A DNA stretch of 64,000 nucleotides from an uncultured Lachnospiraceae bacterium (GCA_934437985.1 CAKSBI010000004.1:1-64000); one strand, 5' to 3'. Shown: positions 29,201 to 39,038, numbered from the stretch's first letter. Made by a program: numbers and translations. Notes: generated by a model not told the origin, from the sequence alone.

Positions 29201-29380
29201 ATGTTCAACCGTCTTTTTAACTTTTTCAGATTATGCGATGACAATAATATCAATTACGACACCGATGCATGTAGCAATGACACTGATGACAATTATCCAT
29301 TCTCTGATGCATTTATTATAATAACATCTTTACTGGCGTGTATATTATCCATCGCATGCACTGTACAGATATTCAGCTGA
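29201..29380 (+). CDS. Small single-pass membrane protein, unknown
   Basis: 59 residues. Start at 29201 with a textbook GGAGG 8 nt upstream; the longer frame from 29063 has no comparable signal. The N-terminal half is polar and Asp/Asn-rich (CDDNNINYDTDACSND); the C-terminal 22 residues form a TM helix (AFIIITSLLACILSIACTV). It ends 3 nt before the convergent stop of the GH27 gene. I do not recognise a family. The ribosome site and TM segment make it a credible real gene. Confidence 0.6.
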   Translation: MFNRLFNFFRLCDDNNINYDTDACSNDTDDNYPFSDAFIIITSLLACILSIACTVQIFS

Positions 29381-29383
29381 TAA

Positions 29384-30691
29384 TTATCTGCTGATCTTAT
29401 AAAGCTTTGAAGCATGTGGTGCAATCCTGACCCTGATCGTTCCATTATTATCACCCAATACCTCGGATGTAATATCTTCATCTGACCATAATTCAGTCAC
29501 TTTATTAATGAATGCCACGTCTTCTTCATCCTGCATAATACTGCGAAGGTCAAGCCCGATAACCATTTCTTCTTCTCCAATATTAAATAAAGCAGCATAG
29601 CAGCCCGCTCCGGCACTGTCATAATTATACCATATGGCATGTGATGAATCCCTGCACAGCTGCTTTGCCTGATTATCAAGCCGAAGCATATGAAGAACCT
29701 CACTGTTAGTGAGAAGCTTTAATGTCCATTCATCAAGGTCAGGAAGATTAGCCCCAACCATAAGTGGTGATCTGAAAATGCACCATAATGTCATCATTGT
29801 TATCTGCTCATCTTTTGTAAAATTAGTATCCCTTACCTGACCAAAGCCTCTGCCAAGCTTACCTACCGGCAGCATGTCACAATCCGGGTATCCACCCATC
29901 TTAACATGATCCTGCCACACCTCACACCTGTCAAACATATTCTTAAGCAGATCCCAATTATCCCAGAAATCATCTGTAATACGCCACATATTAGAATATG
30001 TATCATATAACCATGCCTCCTCCGGCTTTGCAGGTCCGGGTGAAAGACTAAGAACCATGTCACGTCCACTCTTTTTTATGGCACTGCTGAGCATCTTAAT
30101 CTCTTCCTTTGATGACGGTGCATCCATACGGCATATATCATCACATTTGATAAAGTCAACGCCCCATCCGGCATAGAGCTCGCATATAGAATCGTAATAA
30201 GCCTGCGAGCCGGCCTTGTCAGGACGGACACCATACATATCCGGATTCCAGCAGCATATTGAATATGGGTCTGCAATCTCATCTGCAGTTACATCTGTGC
30301 CCTTAAGCTTCATCCTCTTATGGGCTGCTATTCTTGGTATACCCCTCATAATGTGGATTCCGAACTTAAGTCCCAGATTATGGACATAATCTGCCAGCGG
30401 CTTAAACCCGGCACCATCCGCTGCCGACGGAAATCTCTGCAGACATGGTAACAGGCGTGAATATTCATCTATCTCCACATCCTCAAATGGAATATACTGG
30501 TGTTCTGTCCTTCTTGTTCCTGCATTATATGAATACCATTCAATGTCTACAACAACATATTCCCAGCCGTATTCCTTCATGTTAGCTGCAATATAGTCTG
30601 CATTGGCTTTTACATCGTCTTCATCAACTGTTGTATCATAGTAATCATAACTGTTCCAACCCATAGGTGGTGTAAATACGTTATTGTTCAT
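29384..30691 (-). CDS. Glycoside hydrolase family 27, alpha-galactosidase
   Basis: 435 residues, no signal peptide, so intracellular. TPPMGWNSYDYYD at the N-terminus and YVVVDIEWY are typical of GH27. The nucleophile Asp is in VDFIKCDDICR and the acid/base Asp in WRITDDFWDNW. It should release terminal alpha-galactose (for example from imported melibiose or raffinose-type sugars); GH27 also includes alpha-N-acetylgalactosaminidases and beta-L-arabinopyranosidases. Start at 30691 (second ATG) because GAGG then has 7-nt spacing; from the first ATG it would be 1 nt. It lies only 29 nt after the transketolase terminator and has no obvious promoter of its own. Confidence 0.88.
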   Translation of the reverse strand: MNNNVFTPPMGWNSYDYYDTTVDEDDVKANADYIAANMKEYGWEYVVVDIEWYSYNAGTRRTEHQYIPFEDVEIDEYSRLLPCLQRFPSAADGAGFKPLADYVHNLGLKFGIHIMRGIPRIAAHKRMKLKGTDVTADEIADPYSICCWNPDMYGVRPDKAGSQAYYDSICELYAGWGVDFIKCDDICRMDAPSSKEEIKMLSSAIKKSGRDMVLSLSPGPAKPEEAWLYDTYSNMWRITDDFWDNWDLLKNMFDRCEVWQDHVKMGGYPDCDMLPVGKLGRGFGQVRDTNFTKDEQITMMTLWCIFRSPLMVGANLPDLDEWTLKLLTNSEVLHMLRLDNQAKQLCRDSSHAIWYNYDSAGAGCYAALFNIGEEEMVIGLDLRSIMQDEEDVAFINKVTELWSDEDITSEVLGDNNGTIRVRIAPHASKLYKISR

Positions 30692-30720
30692 TACCATACC
30701 TCAATTCTTTCTCTACTAAA

Positions 30721-30753
30721 ATACCGGTCCAAAACAGAATCCCGGACCGGTAT
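30721..30753 (-). terminator. Terminator between the transketolase and GH27 genes
   Basis: ATACCGGTCC (30721-30730) pairs with GGACCGGTAT (30744-30753), followed on the minus strand by TTTTAG. It lies inside what otherwise looks like an araD-tkt-GH27 transcript. Confidence 0.8.
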
Positions 30754-30805
30754 ATATCATCACATTTAAATACAAATACTGTAAATTTTTCAATAAAAAT
30801 ACAGA

Positions 30806-31750
30806 TTATTCAGCCATGAAAGCCTTAACCTTAGCGTAGATACTATCTGCGTCAAGACCATACTTCTTAATAAGCTCAACAGCCGGACCAGACTCACCAA
30901 ATGTATCCATAACACCAATCTTAAGAGTCTTAGTAGGACACTTCTCTGAAAGAACGTCACATACCGCACTTCCAAGTCCGCCAATTACCGAATGCTCTTC
31001 AACCGTTACAACCCTGCCTGTCTCTTTTGCCGATGCAATTACAAGCTCCTCATCAAGCGGTTTGATTGTATGGATGTTGATAACTTTGGCATCAATTCCA
31101 TCCTCAGCGAGCTTCTTAGCTGCCTCAAGAGTCTCAGCAACTTCAAGTCCTGAAGCAATAAGAGTAACATCTTTACCTTCGCGCAGAACGATACCCTTAC
31201 CGATCTCAAACTTATAATCATCATTATCATTAATTACAGGTACTGCAAGACGTCCAAATCTGAGATAACATGGTCCCTCATAATCAAGAACTGCCTTAAC
31301 TGCTGCCTTAGCCTCTACATCATCTGATGGAACGATTACTGTCATTCCAGGTATTGTCCTCATAAGGGCAACATCCTCACAGCACTGATGTGATGCACCA
31401 TCTTCACCTACAGAGATACCTGCATGTGTTGCACCGATCTTAACATTAAGATGCGGATAACCGATTGAATTACGAACCTGCTCAAAAGCACGTCCTGCAG
31501 CAAACATAGCGAATGAACTCATAAATGGAATCTTGCCTGTTGTAGCAAGTCCTGCAGCAATGCCAGCCATGTTGCATTCTGCAATACCACAATCAATATG
31601 TCTCTCCGGGAAAGCCTTCTTAAATATTCCTGTCTGTGTAGCTCCTGCAAGGTCTGCATCCAGAACTACGAGATCCTTATATTCTGCACCTAACTCTGCA
31701 AGTGCATTACCATAACTCTGTCTTGTTGCAATCTTCTTTACTTCTGACAC
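30806..31750 (-). CDS. Transketolase, C-terminal subunit
   Basis: 314 residues covering the pyrimidine-binding and C-terminal domains: VVLDADLAGATQTG, GIAECNMAGIAAGLA (with the catalytic Glu for ThDP), and the C-terminal swivel domain (VNIHTIKPLDEELV). It works as a complex with the product of the upstream overlapping gene, transferring two-carbon units from xylulose-5-phosphate. GTG start at 31750 overlaps the N-subunit stop by 13 nt with AGGTGA upstream, so translation is coupled. Confidence 0.95.
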   Translation of the reverse strand: MSEVKKIATRQSYGNALAELGAEYKDLVVLDADLAGATQTGIFKKAFPERHIDCGIAECNMAGIAAGLATTGKIPFMSSFAMFAAGRAFEQVRNSIGYPHLNVKIGATHAGISVGEDGASHQCCEDVALMRTIPGMTVIVPSDDVEAKAAVKAVLDYEGPCYLRFGRLAVPVINDNDDYKFEIGKGIVLREGKDVTLIASGLEVAETLEAAKKLAEDGIDAKVINIHTIKPLDEELVIASAKETGRVVTVEEHSVIGGLGSAVCDVLSEKCPTKTLKIGVMDTFGESGPAVELIKKYGLDADSIYAKVKAFMAE

Positions 31751-32574
31751 AATGCTTCACCTACCTTCTTCAAATCTTCCATTGCTGTTGCATATTCTTC
31801 ATCATTAGGGGCCTTACCATGCCATCCGGCCTGATTCTCCATGAATGAAACGCCTTTACCTTTAACTGTCTTAGCTATAATAGCTGTTGGCATCCCCTTA
31901 GTCTCTCTTGCTTTTTTGAATGCAGCATCAATCTCATCAAAATTATGACCATCAATATTGATTACATTAAAGTTAAACGCTTCAAACTTCTTATCGATCG
32001 GGTAAGGTGAACATACATCATCAATCTTACCATCAATCTGAAGACCATTATTATCAATGATGACAACAAGGTTATCAAGCTTACGGTGTCCTGCAAACAT
32101 TGCAGCCTCCCATACCTGACCTTCCTGAATCTCACCATCACCAAGAAGGGTATATACCCTGTAGTCATCACCTGAAAGCTTAGCTGAAAGAGCCATACCT
32201 ACAGCACATGAGATACCCTGTCCAAGAGAACCTGATGACATATCAACACCAGGAACTTCATTCATATTAGGATGTCCCTGGAGATATGAACCTGTATGAC
32301 GAAGTGTTGTAAGATCCTCAACAGGGAAATAACCTCTGTTAGCAAGTGTTGAATAATAACCCGGAGCTGTATGTCCCTTTGATAATACAAATCTGTCCCT
32401 GTCCTTTTTACGAGGCTCCTTCGGATCAATATTCATCTCTTCAAAATACAGATATGTGTAAATATCTGCTGCTGAAAGAGATCCGCCCGGATGACCGGAC
32501 TTTGCACTGTGAACAGCTGTTACAATGCCTTTACGGACTTCATTTGCCGTCTTCATTAATTCTAACTTATCCAT
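31738..32574 (-). CDS. Transketolase, N-terminal subunit
   Basis: 278 residues, the ThDP-diphosphate-binding half: SAKSGHPGGSLSAADI with the catalytic His, SLGQGISCAVGMALS, and LLGDGEIQEGQVWEAAMFA (GDG...N ThDP/Mg motif). Split transketolases are usual in Clostridia. It lies 57 nt downstream of araD, so xylulose-5-phosphate made by AraD can feed straight into the pentose phosphate pathway. Start at 32574 with AAAGGTG upstream. Confidence 0.95.
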   Translation of the reverse strand: MDKLELMKTANEVRKGIVTAVHSAKSGHPGGSLSAADIYTYLYFEEMNIDPKEPRKKDRDRFVLSKGHTAPGYYSTLANRGYFPVEDLTTLRHTGSYLQGHPNMNEVPGVDMSSGSLGQGISCAVGMALSAKLSGDDYRVYTLLGDGEIQEGQVWEAAMFAGHRKLDNLVVIIDNNGLQIDGKIDDVCSPYPIDKKFEAFNFNVINIDGHNFDEIDAAFKKARETKGMPTAIIAKTVKGKGVSFMENQAGWHGKAPNDEEYATAMEDLKKVGEALCQK

Positions 32575-32631
32575 CTTATATCACCTTTCATTAATAATTA
32601 TATAATAATCCATAACGCCACTAATCCCGGA

Positions 32632-33330
32632 TCAGTGTTCTCCGCCCTGTCCATAGTAAGCGTTAGGACCATGCTTTCTATAATAGTGCTTGTCCATTAT
32701 ATACTGTGGGGCACGTTCTACACCAGGATTAATTCCATATGTAATATATGCCATCTCAGCAACCTTTTCCATAACTACAGAATTATAAACTGCATCTGCC
32801 GGATTCTTACCCCATGCAAACGGTCCATGGTTCTTACATACAACACCCGGAACTGCCATAGGGTCCATTCCCTCAAATGTCTCTATAATAACATTACCTG
32901 TGTTAACTTCATATGCATCCTTAACTTCTTCAGCAGTAAGGCTTCTTGTACACGGAATATCCCCAAAGAAATAATCGGCGTGCGTTGTTCCCAGTGCAGT
33001 AATCGGCTTACCTGCCTGTGCAAATGCAACCGCATGTGTTGAATGAGTATGGACAATACCACCCATCTGCCCATATTCCTTATAAAGAACAATGTGGGTA
33101 GGAGTATCAGATGATGGACGCAGCTTTCCCTCAACCACATTACCATTAAGATCGACCACTACCATATCTTCAGGTCTCATGGCATCATAGTCAACGCCGC
33201 TTGGCTTAATAACCACAAGCCCCTTATCCCTGTCTATACCACTTACATTACCCCAGGTATAGATAACCATGCCCTTTTTCCAAAGATCCATATTAGCTTC
33301 ATAGACTTTTTCTTTTAATTCTGATAACAT
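32632..33330 (-). CDS. araD: L-ribulose-5-phosphate 4-epimerase
   Basis: 232 residues, matching the usual 231. Class II aldolase fold; Zn-binding His residues in [13 protein letters not shown] (about 93-98) and [19 protein letters not shown] is also typical. It converts L-ribulose-5-phosphate to D-xylulose-5-phosphate in arabinose catabolism (UlaF-type L-ascorbate enzymes are close relatives). Start set at ATG 33330; the ribosome site is weak (AAGGA about 16 nt upstream) and the upstream ATG 33384 has none. araA and araB are not in the window. Confidence 0.92.
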   Translation of the reverse strand: MLSELKEKVYEANMDLWKKGMVIYTWGNVSGIDRDKGLVVIKPSGVDYDAMRPEDMVVVDLNGNVVEGKLRPSSDTPTHIVLYKEYGQMGGIVHTHSTHAVAFAQAGKPITALGTTHADYFFGDIPCTRSLTAEEVKDAYEVNTGNVIIETFEGMDPMAVPGVVCKNHGPFAWGKNPADAVYNSVVMEKVAEMAYITYGINPGVERAPQYIMDKHYYRKHGPNAYYGQGGEH

Positions 33331-33392
33331 AATAACTTTGTAACATTCCTTTCTGTTAAATATATTGTGAAATACTGTTAACATGATATAAC

Positions 33393-33421
33393 ATTATAAC
33401 AAGTAACCGATTCTTTAACAA
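33393..33421 (-). promoter_or_regulatory. araD promoter with direct repeats
   Basis: Minus strand TTGTTA (33421-33416), 17 nt, TATAAT (33398-33393). The 9-mer TACTTGTTA occurs twice, once over the -35 box and once running into the -10 box, so both core elements lie in a repeated sequence that could bind a regulator. Confidence 0.7.
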
Positions 33422-33428
33422 GTACTTT

Positions 33429-35210
33429 TTATCTGAACCAGAAGTTCTTCATGGAATTCTTTACTACTGCACCTGCAGGAAGGGTATACGTTATAAGAAC
33501 GCTTCCATCTCTCCCATATTCTGCAAACGAATTATTTTTACCCTGGCAGACAACATAATTACCATCTGTATTATACACACTGCCTCCTTTTTCGTTCTGC
33601 AGCACCTTCATGTCAGACACCAGACAATACGTCATGTCATCCTGGTTCACCAGATATTTACGCACCGATGTATTGCCGTTATTATTATTCATGGTACCTA
33701 TATAATATCTGACAGCAGCGTCGGTATTGCCTGTATCATCTGCACCGGCTGCGACCGGTTCATACATAAGTCCTGCATTACCCACCATATCATCAAATGG
33801 TTCCACCCCGGCTTCATCCTCAAGAATGTTCTTTCTTTCCGTATCTGCTCCATTAATATTACCGGTGCCATTTGTATTACCTGACACGTCAGTACCGGAG
33901 CTGTCAGTATCAGAGCCATCTGACATATCCTCTACTGCCTGCTTTTCCAGCAGCTTATTCTTATAGCCTTTTATGTTCCAGCGGTCCTTACTTCCAATAA
34001 TGTATCCAACTGTAGGATTGGCACTCATAATATTATCCAGTTTGATAATTGATGATGTGTTTTCCGAATTAATAATAAGGTCATTGTTGTTAATATATTC
34101 AATTGATTCTATCTCAACCATGGAATCACCTGTCCTGTCAAACTGCTTATATGCCTTTTTAAGTATCTTCTTCATATCAGCAGCGACCTTAACCGCACCG
34201 CTTTCCATATCAATGTTCAGTATAATATCATTAACTGACCTGCGCCGGGTATCAGATGCTATGGCAAGTATCTGCCCCCTGGTATTATATATCATTCTGC
34301 TGCCAAGCCTGTAATCCCCAAGCGGATAGGAATCAAGCACCTGCCCTGAACGTGATATTCTTGCGATACCCTCCTCCGAATAGGCAACAAGCATATCTGC
34401 ATTATTAACACATACAGGTGTTGAATTCTCTCCAAGCAGCGGAATCTCCCCACGGAGATATCCCGAGTTATCGTACAATGCAATACTCTTCTTTCCTGTT
34501 CCGTAACAAAAAAACAGCCCATTTGATATTTTATCAACATTTTTACCCATATCCGCATTAATATGCGGAGCGTTGCCATAAGCAGACTCAGGAAGACTGA
34601 TCCGGTATACCTTCGACTTAAGATGATTTCCTTTTTCCGATATAAGCTCCATATTAATATAATTGACCGTACCCGGTATCAATCCTGTAATAAGATACTC
34701 ATGATCGCAATACCCGCTGCCATCGGAATCATTCATCGTCCTTACAAAATCCGGTACATTTTCATCTTCAACCGTCACAGTATATCTTAGATAACATGGG
34801 TCTTTTGTCTGAAAATAAAAATACAGAGAACATGTATTAGTTCCAAACGGATTATATGCAATAAGCGGTACATCAAAATCATAAGATTTTTTATCCTGCA
34901 TCCTTGAAAGCTGGCTGCGTACCGCACCCGATACTGACGTATTATATACATTGGCAGGGTCAGCCGTATCAAATAACAATACATTTACATTATCACCTGT
35001 AATATTCAGGTCAGTATACTTCGTCTGGGTATTAAATCTTTTAAAATAATGCCCATCCTGAAGTGATACGATTCCAAGCTCTGAATCATCCATCGCCTGC
35101 TGTTCCTGTTTTATTACGGTGCCATTCTTACCCATAACTAACAGAAACACACCAAAGGCGGTCAGCATCACAAGGCTGACAATAACCGCGATCATTATAT
35201 TTTTTTTCAA
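33429..35210 (-). CDS. Arylsulfotransferase (ASST)-like membrane-anchored protein
   Basis: About 593 residues from a TTG start at 35210 (GGAG 10 nt upstream; the GTG at 35219 is too close). An N-terminal TM anchor (IMIAVIVSLVMLTAFGVFLLV) is followed by a domain with IAYNPFGTNTCSLYFYFQT, typical of the ASST N-terminal domain, then propeller-like repeats (GLFFCYGTGKKSIALYDNSG). The segment that in ASST normally reads W-H-x-N...S-S-R-H is here ESIEYINNNDLIINSENTSS, so the catalytic His appears absent. A Ser/Gly/Thr-rich linker lies near 430-465. Likely an extracellular ASST relative with altered or no activity. Confidence 0.65.
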   Translation of the reverse strand: MKKNIMIAVIVSLVMLTAFGVFLLVMGKNGTVIKQEQQAMDDSELGIVSLQDGHYFKRFNTQTKYTDLNITGDNVNVLLFDTADPANVYNTSVSGAVRSQLSRMQDKKSYDFDVPLIAYNPFGTNTCSLYFYFQTKDPCYLRYTVTVEDENVPDFVRTMNDSDGSGYCDHEYLITGLIPGTVNYINMELISEKGNHLKSKVYRISLPESAYGNAPHINADMGKNVDKISNGLFFCYGTGKKSIALYDNSGYLRGEIPLLGENSTPVCVNNADMLVAYSEEGIARISRSGQVLDSYPLGDYRLGSRMIYNTRGQILAIASDTRRRSVNDIILNIDMESGAVKVAADMKKILKKAYKQFDRTGDSMVEIESIEYINNNDLIINSENTSSIIKLDNIMSANPTVGYIIGSKDRWNIKGYKNKLLEKQAVEDMSDGSDTDSSGTDVSGNTNGTGNINGADTERKNILEDEAGVEPFDDMVGNAGLMYEPVAAGADDTGNTDAAVRYYIGTMNNNNGNTSVRKYLVNQDDMTYCLVSDMKVLQNEKGGSVYNTDGNYVVCQGKNNSFAEYGRDGSVLITYTLPAGAVVKNSMKNFWFR

Positions 35211-35266
35211 ATAAATCACTCTCCATTAATCAAACGTAGTTAAATCCAAATATATGCCGGTTTCCC

Positions 35267-36007
35267 TTACCAAGAATATTTCCCGCTGTTTTTATACTTC
35301 TTCGGGACTTTATAAAAATGCTGGTAATCTTTCATATTATGCCAGTCACCACCCCAGGAAAAACCGTGGGACTTAAATATCTTATAGACCCTGTCATTTT
35401 TATGGATCATAATTTTCTTATAGCTTCCTTTACATAATTTTACATTACGTTCCCTGTAAACCTTTCCATTGGCAGGCAGTATTCCGTGGGCACCTCCTAC
35501 GCATGGGTTGACCCTGGGATTAATATCAATCGCAAGCCCCAGTGCATGCATTGAAAGATTTGATGAACCTGCAATCTTACGATAATTAAAACATGATGTA
35601 TTATCTGCCTCCATTGACAGATTATCATCTGCATCATATCCGTCAATAAGCTCCATCCTTCTTATAGGATACCGTATCTCGTACAGCTCATAAAAAACCT
35701 CAACAACATCCTGTGCGATAAGCCTGTTAACGATAAGCTCCCCTTCTTTTTCTTTACCTTTGTAATTATAATACTTTACTTTAACATATCTGAGATCATC
35801 AAGAGAAATATCACTGTTCTTTTTGTATGACCTGCCATTAATCCTCTTTTTAATCCCGGAGTTAATCTTAGAATAACTGAAGCCATCCTCATATTCAACA
35901 GCATTATCCGCAGCTGATACCGTATGCTCCGAGATAAATGCAGCTATGAATATTATAACGATAAATGTATATGTGATACTCTTACATGCAGCTTTTTTAT
36001 AATTCAT
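35267..36007 (-). CDS. M15-family D-Ala-D-Ala carboxypeptidase (VanY-like)
   Basis: 246 residues. An N-terminal hydrophobic segment (TYTFIVIIFIAAFISEHTVS) acts as signal or anchor. The Zn site is complete: SMHALGLAIDINPRVNP (HxxxxxxD) and WGGDWHNMKDYQHF with the third ligand His. It trims D-Ala or other peptides of peptidoglycan outside the membrane. Start at ATG 36007 with AAGGCGGA upstream; a TTG one codon earlier is less likely. It is 56 nt downstream of the ASST-like gene in gene order and on the same strand. Confidence 0.88.
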   Translation of the reverse strand: MNYKKAACKSITYTFIVIIFIAAFISEHTVSAADNAVEYEDGFSYSKINSGIKKRINGRSYKKNSDISLDDLRYVKVKYYNYKGKEKEGELIVNRLIAQDVVEVFYELYEIRYPIRRMELIDGYDADDNLSMEADNTSCFNYRKIAGSSNLSMHALGLAIDINPRVNPCVGGAHGILPANGKVYRERNVKLCKGSYKKIMIHKNDRVYKIFKSHGFSWGGDWHNMKDYQHFYKVPKKYKNSGKYSW

Positions 36008-36088
36008 CAAACAAATCCGCCTTTCATAGTTAATATGGATATCTATGCTCTTATTATATTAATAATCTTCAAATAATTCCAGCCATAA

Positions 36089-36118
36089 TTGATAAATAAA
36101 TCAAATTCATGTTATAAT
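36089..36118 (+). promoter_or_regulatory. Promoter of the hybrid histidine kinase gene
   Basis: TTGATA (36089-36094), 18 nt, TATAAT (36113-36118). Confidence 0.65.
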
Positions 36119-36170
36119 CAGGTATGTGTACCGGACAGCTCCGGTGACCAATAACTGTGGGGTGAACTTC

Positions 36171-39017
36171 ATGAGCAGAATAAAAGACACAAAATCCATC
36201 CGTATACTTCACTTTCTGGTTGCAGCAGGTCTTATCCTGACTATAGCACTGGCTGTAAAAGGCTACGGATATATCAATAATTCATTCAATACCCGGGCTG
36301 ATACTTCCGCCAGGGATAACCTTGAAGACTTTTCTACATATATATCGGATACTCTTACACAAAAACTTACCGGTTATTATGATGTTCTTCTTACTATTGC
36401 ATCAGCTGTTGACAACATTGAATCAGACGATGCCAGGTATGACTATATCAAAGAAGCATCCCTTAAGCTTACTTCAACAAGTTTTGGAATGACTGACTCT
36501 GATGGTTATCTTACCATCATGAATTCTGACATATATGAAGATGTAAGTAATTCTGACTTTTATATACAGACAATGAAAGGAATGTCACACATCGGATTAC
36601 ATACATTTACTGTCAATGGAGTCTCTAAAAGATACATCATGTACTGCGTCCCTGTAAGCAGCTACAATGCAGACAGGCCGGACAGTCTTATCTGCCAGCT
36701 TGTTGACCCTGAAGACCTGCTTACCGGTATCAATATCAACCCTCACGCTTTCCAGATTATGTTATGTGAGTCAGATAACAGCGTGATAGCTGGCTCTGAA
36801 TTTGATGAAGATAATAACACAAAACCCCTGTATCAGCTTGTCAATAATGTAATCTCCCAATCAGACTTCACTCCGATTAACAGTATTGGCGACAAAGCTT
36901 TTACACAATATAACAACGGAACAGATACACAATATATTATGAAAACAACTGATATATACAGGAACTGGGTCGTATATATCAGCATTAACAGATCCCTTTT
37001 TGAAATCAATACCTCACAGTATGTAACAAGTATGCTGATTTTTACTATTCTTATCTTCACCGCCATTGCAATTGAACTGATAGTCTTATTCCAGCCTGCC
37101 ATCATTAACATAAGCAGGAAAAGGGTCAGGGAAACACAAAATCTGTTCATTGCAAATATGAGCCATGAATTACGTACCCCGCTTAATACAATTATAGGAA
37201 TCAGTGAGATTCTGTCACGCTCTGAGCTTACCGAGGGACAGGCACGCGAGGTATTCTATATTACAGATGCCGGCAAGAATCTGCTGTCCATGATAAATGA
37301 TGTCCTTGATTATTCCAAGCTCCGGTCCGAGCGCTTTGAGCTTGTTACCGAAGAGTACAGCCTTGAGTCGCTTATATATGACATTACGACTGTCGCAACC
37401 ATCAGGCTTGACGAAAAACCTGTAGAGTTCATGATATATATATCATCATATGTACCCGGGTATGTTATCGGTGACATGGCAAGAGTCCGCCAGATAATTA
37501 ACAACATTATCAGCAATGCGGTAAAATATACACAGACCGGAAGCATAACTCTTATCATTGACTGTGAACGTACCGATACCGGCCATTCCGGCAGCATCAG
37601 GCTTATCTTCAAGATAAAAGACACGGGAATAGGCATCAAAAAGGAAAACATTCCTTCAATTTTTGAAAGTTATACACGTTTTGATTCCAAAATCAACAAG
37701 AATATTGAAGGTACCGGGCTTGGGCTGGGCATTGCCAGACAATTTGCAATACTGATGGATGGAGATATAACTGTAGAATCCGAATATGGCAAGGGGTCTG
37801 AATTTACAATATGTATTACACAGTCAGTTGACAATATATCCAATACTGAGCCACTGCTTCCTGAATACAATAATGAATCAGGGGATGGAATCCTTATTCT
37901 TGAAAAGTCCCCACTGATGCAGGCATATTACACCTCCTGCCTTGATGACCTTATGGTCAATTACCGTATTACTGATGATAATTATGAATTCAGCTCATTA
38001 ATGTCAGAGGGGGCTTTCAATTATATACTTGCAGACAGCAATACAATACAGATGATCCAGGAAGAAATGGATGATACTGACATGAACCTCATCTCACTCA
38101 TCCACAACAGCGCTGAAACGATCCATGTAAGGGATACCCTGTTAATTCCACTCTTCCCGCTTCAAATACGCTCATACCTGACAGGAAGAAAACAATTCCT
38201 TAAGAGGAATAACACATGGAATTCCCTTATTATATACCCTATGCCTGAAAAAAATATACTCATTACGGATGACAACAGTATGAACCTGCAGGTTGCCCTT
38301 GGTATCATGGAGCCTTACAAGATGAACATAGATCTTGCCGAATCAGGGGAAAAAGCTATTGAAATGTGCGCATTAAAACAGTATGACCTTATATTTATGG
38401 ATTACATGATGCCTGAAATTGACGGAGAAACCGCAATGAATGAGATCAGGAGACTGTATCCTTCATACAAGGCAACACCAATAATAGCTCTTACTGCCAA
38501 TGCAGCTACAGGAGCAAGGCAGATGTTCATTGATATGGGCTTTGACGACTTCATCCCAAAGCCACTTGAAACAGTTCCTCTTCATGAGCTTTTATACAAA
38601 TGGCTGAAACCCGAAAATACAAGCGAAGCGGTTGAACTGACAAAGGAAACCCCTGTTCTTGATGAAAAATACAATGAATCTACCTGCATTAATTTCAAGG
38701 AGGGTCTTGCAAGAATAGGTTCAATGCCAATATACCTGAATACACTAAGGAACTTTTGCGACACTATCCCCAAAAAGACAGAAAGTATCAAAAAATCATT
38801 TCCTGATGATATGCAGACCTTCATTATTGAGGTTCACGGCCTGAAAGGTATTGCAGCAATTATATCCGCAAATGAACTTACCAACCAGTCATTTGAGCTC
38901 GAAATGATGGGTAAAAGCGAAAATATCGACAGTATACAGTTATTGTTGCCTGATTTTTTCAAATATATGCAGAAAGTGAAACTCTGCGCCGAAAACTTTA
39001 TTGAAGAACATGCGTAG
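36171..39017 (+). CDS. Hybrid sensor histidine kinase/response regulator with Hpt domain
   Basis: 948 residues from ATG 36171 (GGGGTG 6 nt upstream; the frame opens earlier at a GTG, 36126). TM at about 12-33, extracellular Cache-like sensor to about 285, second TM (MLIFTILIFTAIAIELIVLF), HisKA with phospho-acceptor His in ANMSHELRTPLN (residue 332), HATPase with GTGLGLGIARQF, a degenerate receiver-like segment at about 580-690 without the usual acidic pair, a canonical receiver with Asp744 in DLIFMDYMMPEIDG, and a C-terminal Hpt with His889 in VHGLKGIAAI. It is a complete phosphorelay lacking only an output protein; none is encoded next to it. Confidence 0.92.
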   Translation: MSRIKDTKSIRILHFLVAAGLILTIALAVKGYGYINNSFNTRADTSARDNLEDFSTYISDTLTQKLTGYYDVLLTIASAVDNIESDDARYDYIKEASLKLTSTSFGMTDSDGYLTIMNSDIYEDVSNSDFYIQTMKGMSHIGLHTFTVNGVSKRYIMYCVPVSSYNADRPDSLICQLVDPEDLLTGININPHAFQIMLCESDNSVIAGSEFDEDNNTKPLYQLVNNVISQSDFTPINSIGDKAFTQYNNGTDTQYIMKTTDIYRNWVVYISINRSLFEINTSQYVTSMLIFTILIFTAIAIELIVLFQPAIINISRKRVRETQNLFIANMSHELRTPLNTIIGISEILSRSELTEGQAREVFYITDAGKNLLSMINDVLDYSKLRSERFELVTEEYSLESLIYDITTVATIRLDEKPVEFMIYISSYVPGYVIGDMARVRQIINNIISNAVKYTQTGSITLIIDCERTDTGHSGSIRLIFKIKDTGIGIKKENIPSIFESYTRFDSKINKNIEGTGLGLGIARQFAILMDGDITVESEYGKGSEFTICITQSVDNISNTEPLLPEYNNESGDGILILEKSPLMQAYYTSCLDDLMVNYRITDDNYEFSSLMSEGAFNYILADSNTIQMIQEEMDDTDMNLISLIHNSAETIHVRDTLLIPLFPLQIRSYLTGRKQFLKRNNTWNSLIIYPMPEKNILITDDNSMNLQVALGIMEPYKMNIDLAESGEKAIEMCALKQYDLIFMDYMMPEIDGETAMNEIRRLYPSYKATPIIALTANAATGARQMFIDMGFDDFIPKPLETVPLHELLYKWLKPENTSEAVELTKETPVLDEKYNESTCINFKEGLARIGSMPIYLNTLRNFCDTIPKKTESIKKSFPDDMQTFIIEVHGLKGIAAIISANELTNQSFELEMMGKSENIDSIQLLLPDFFKYMQKVKLCAENFIEEHA

Positions 39018-39038
39018 ATTAAATTCCACAAAGAACAA

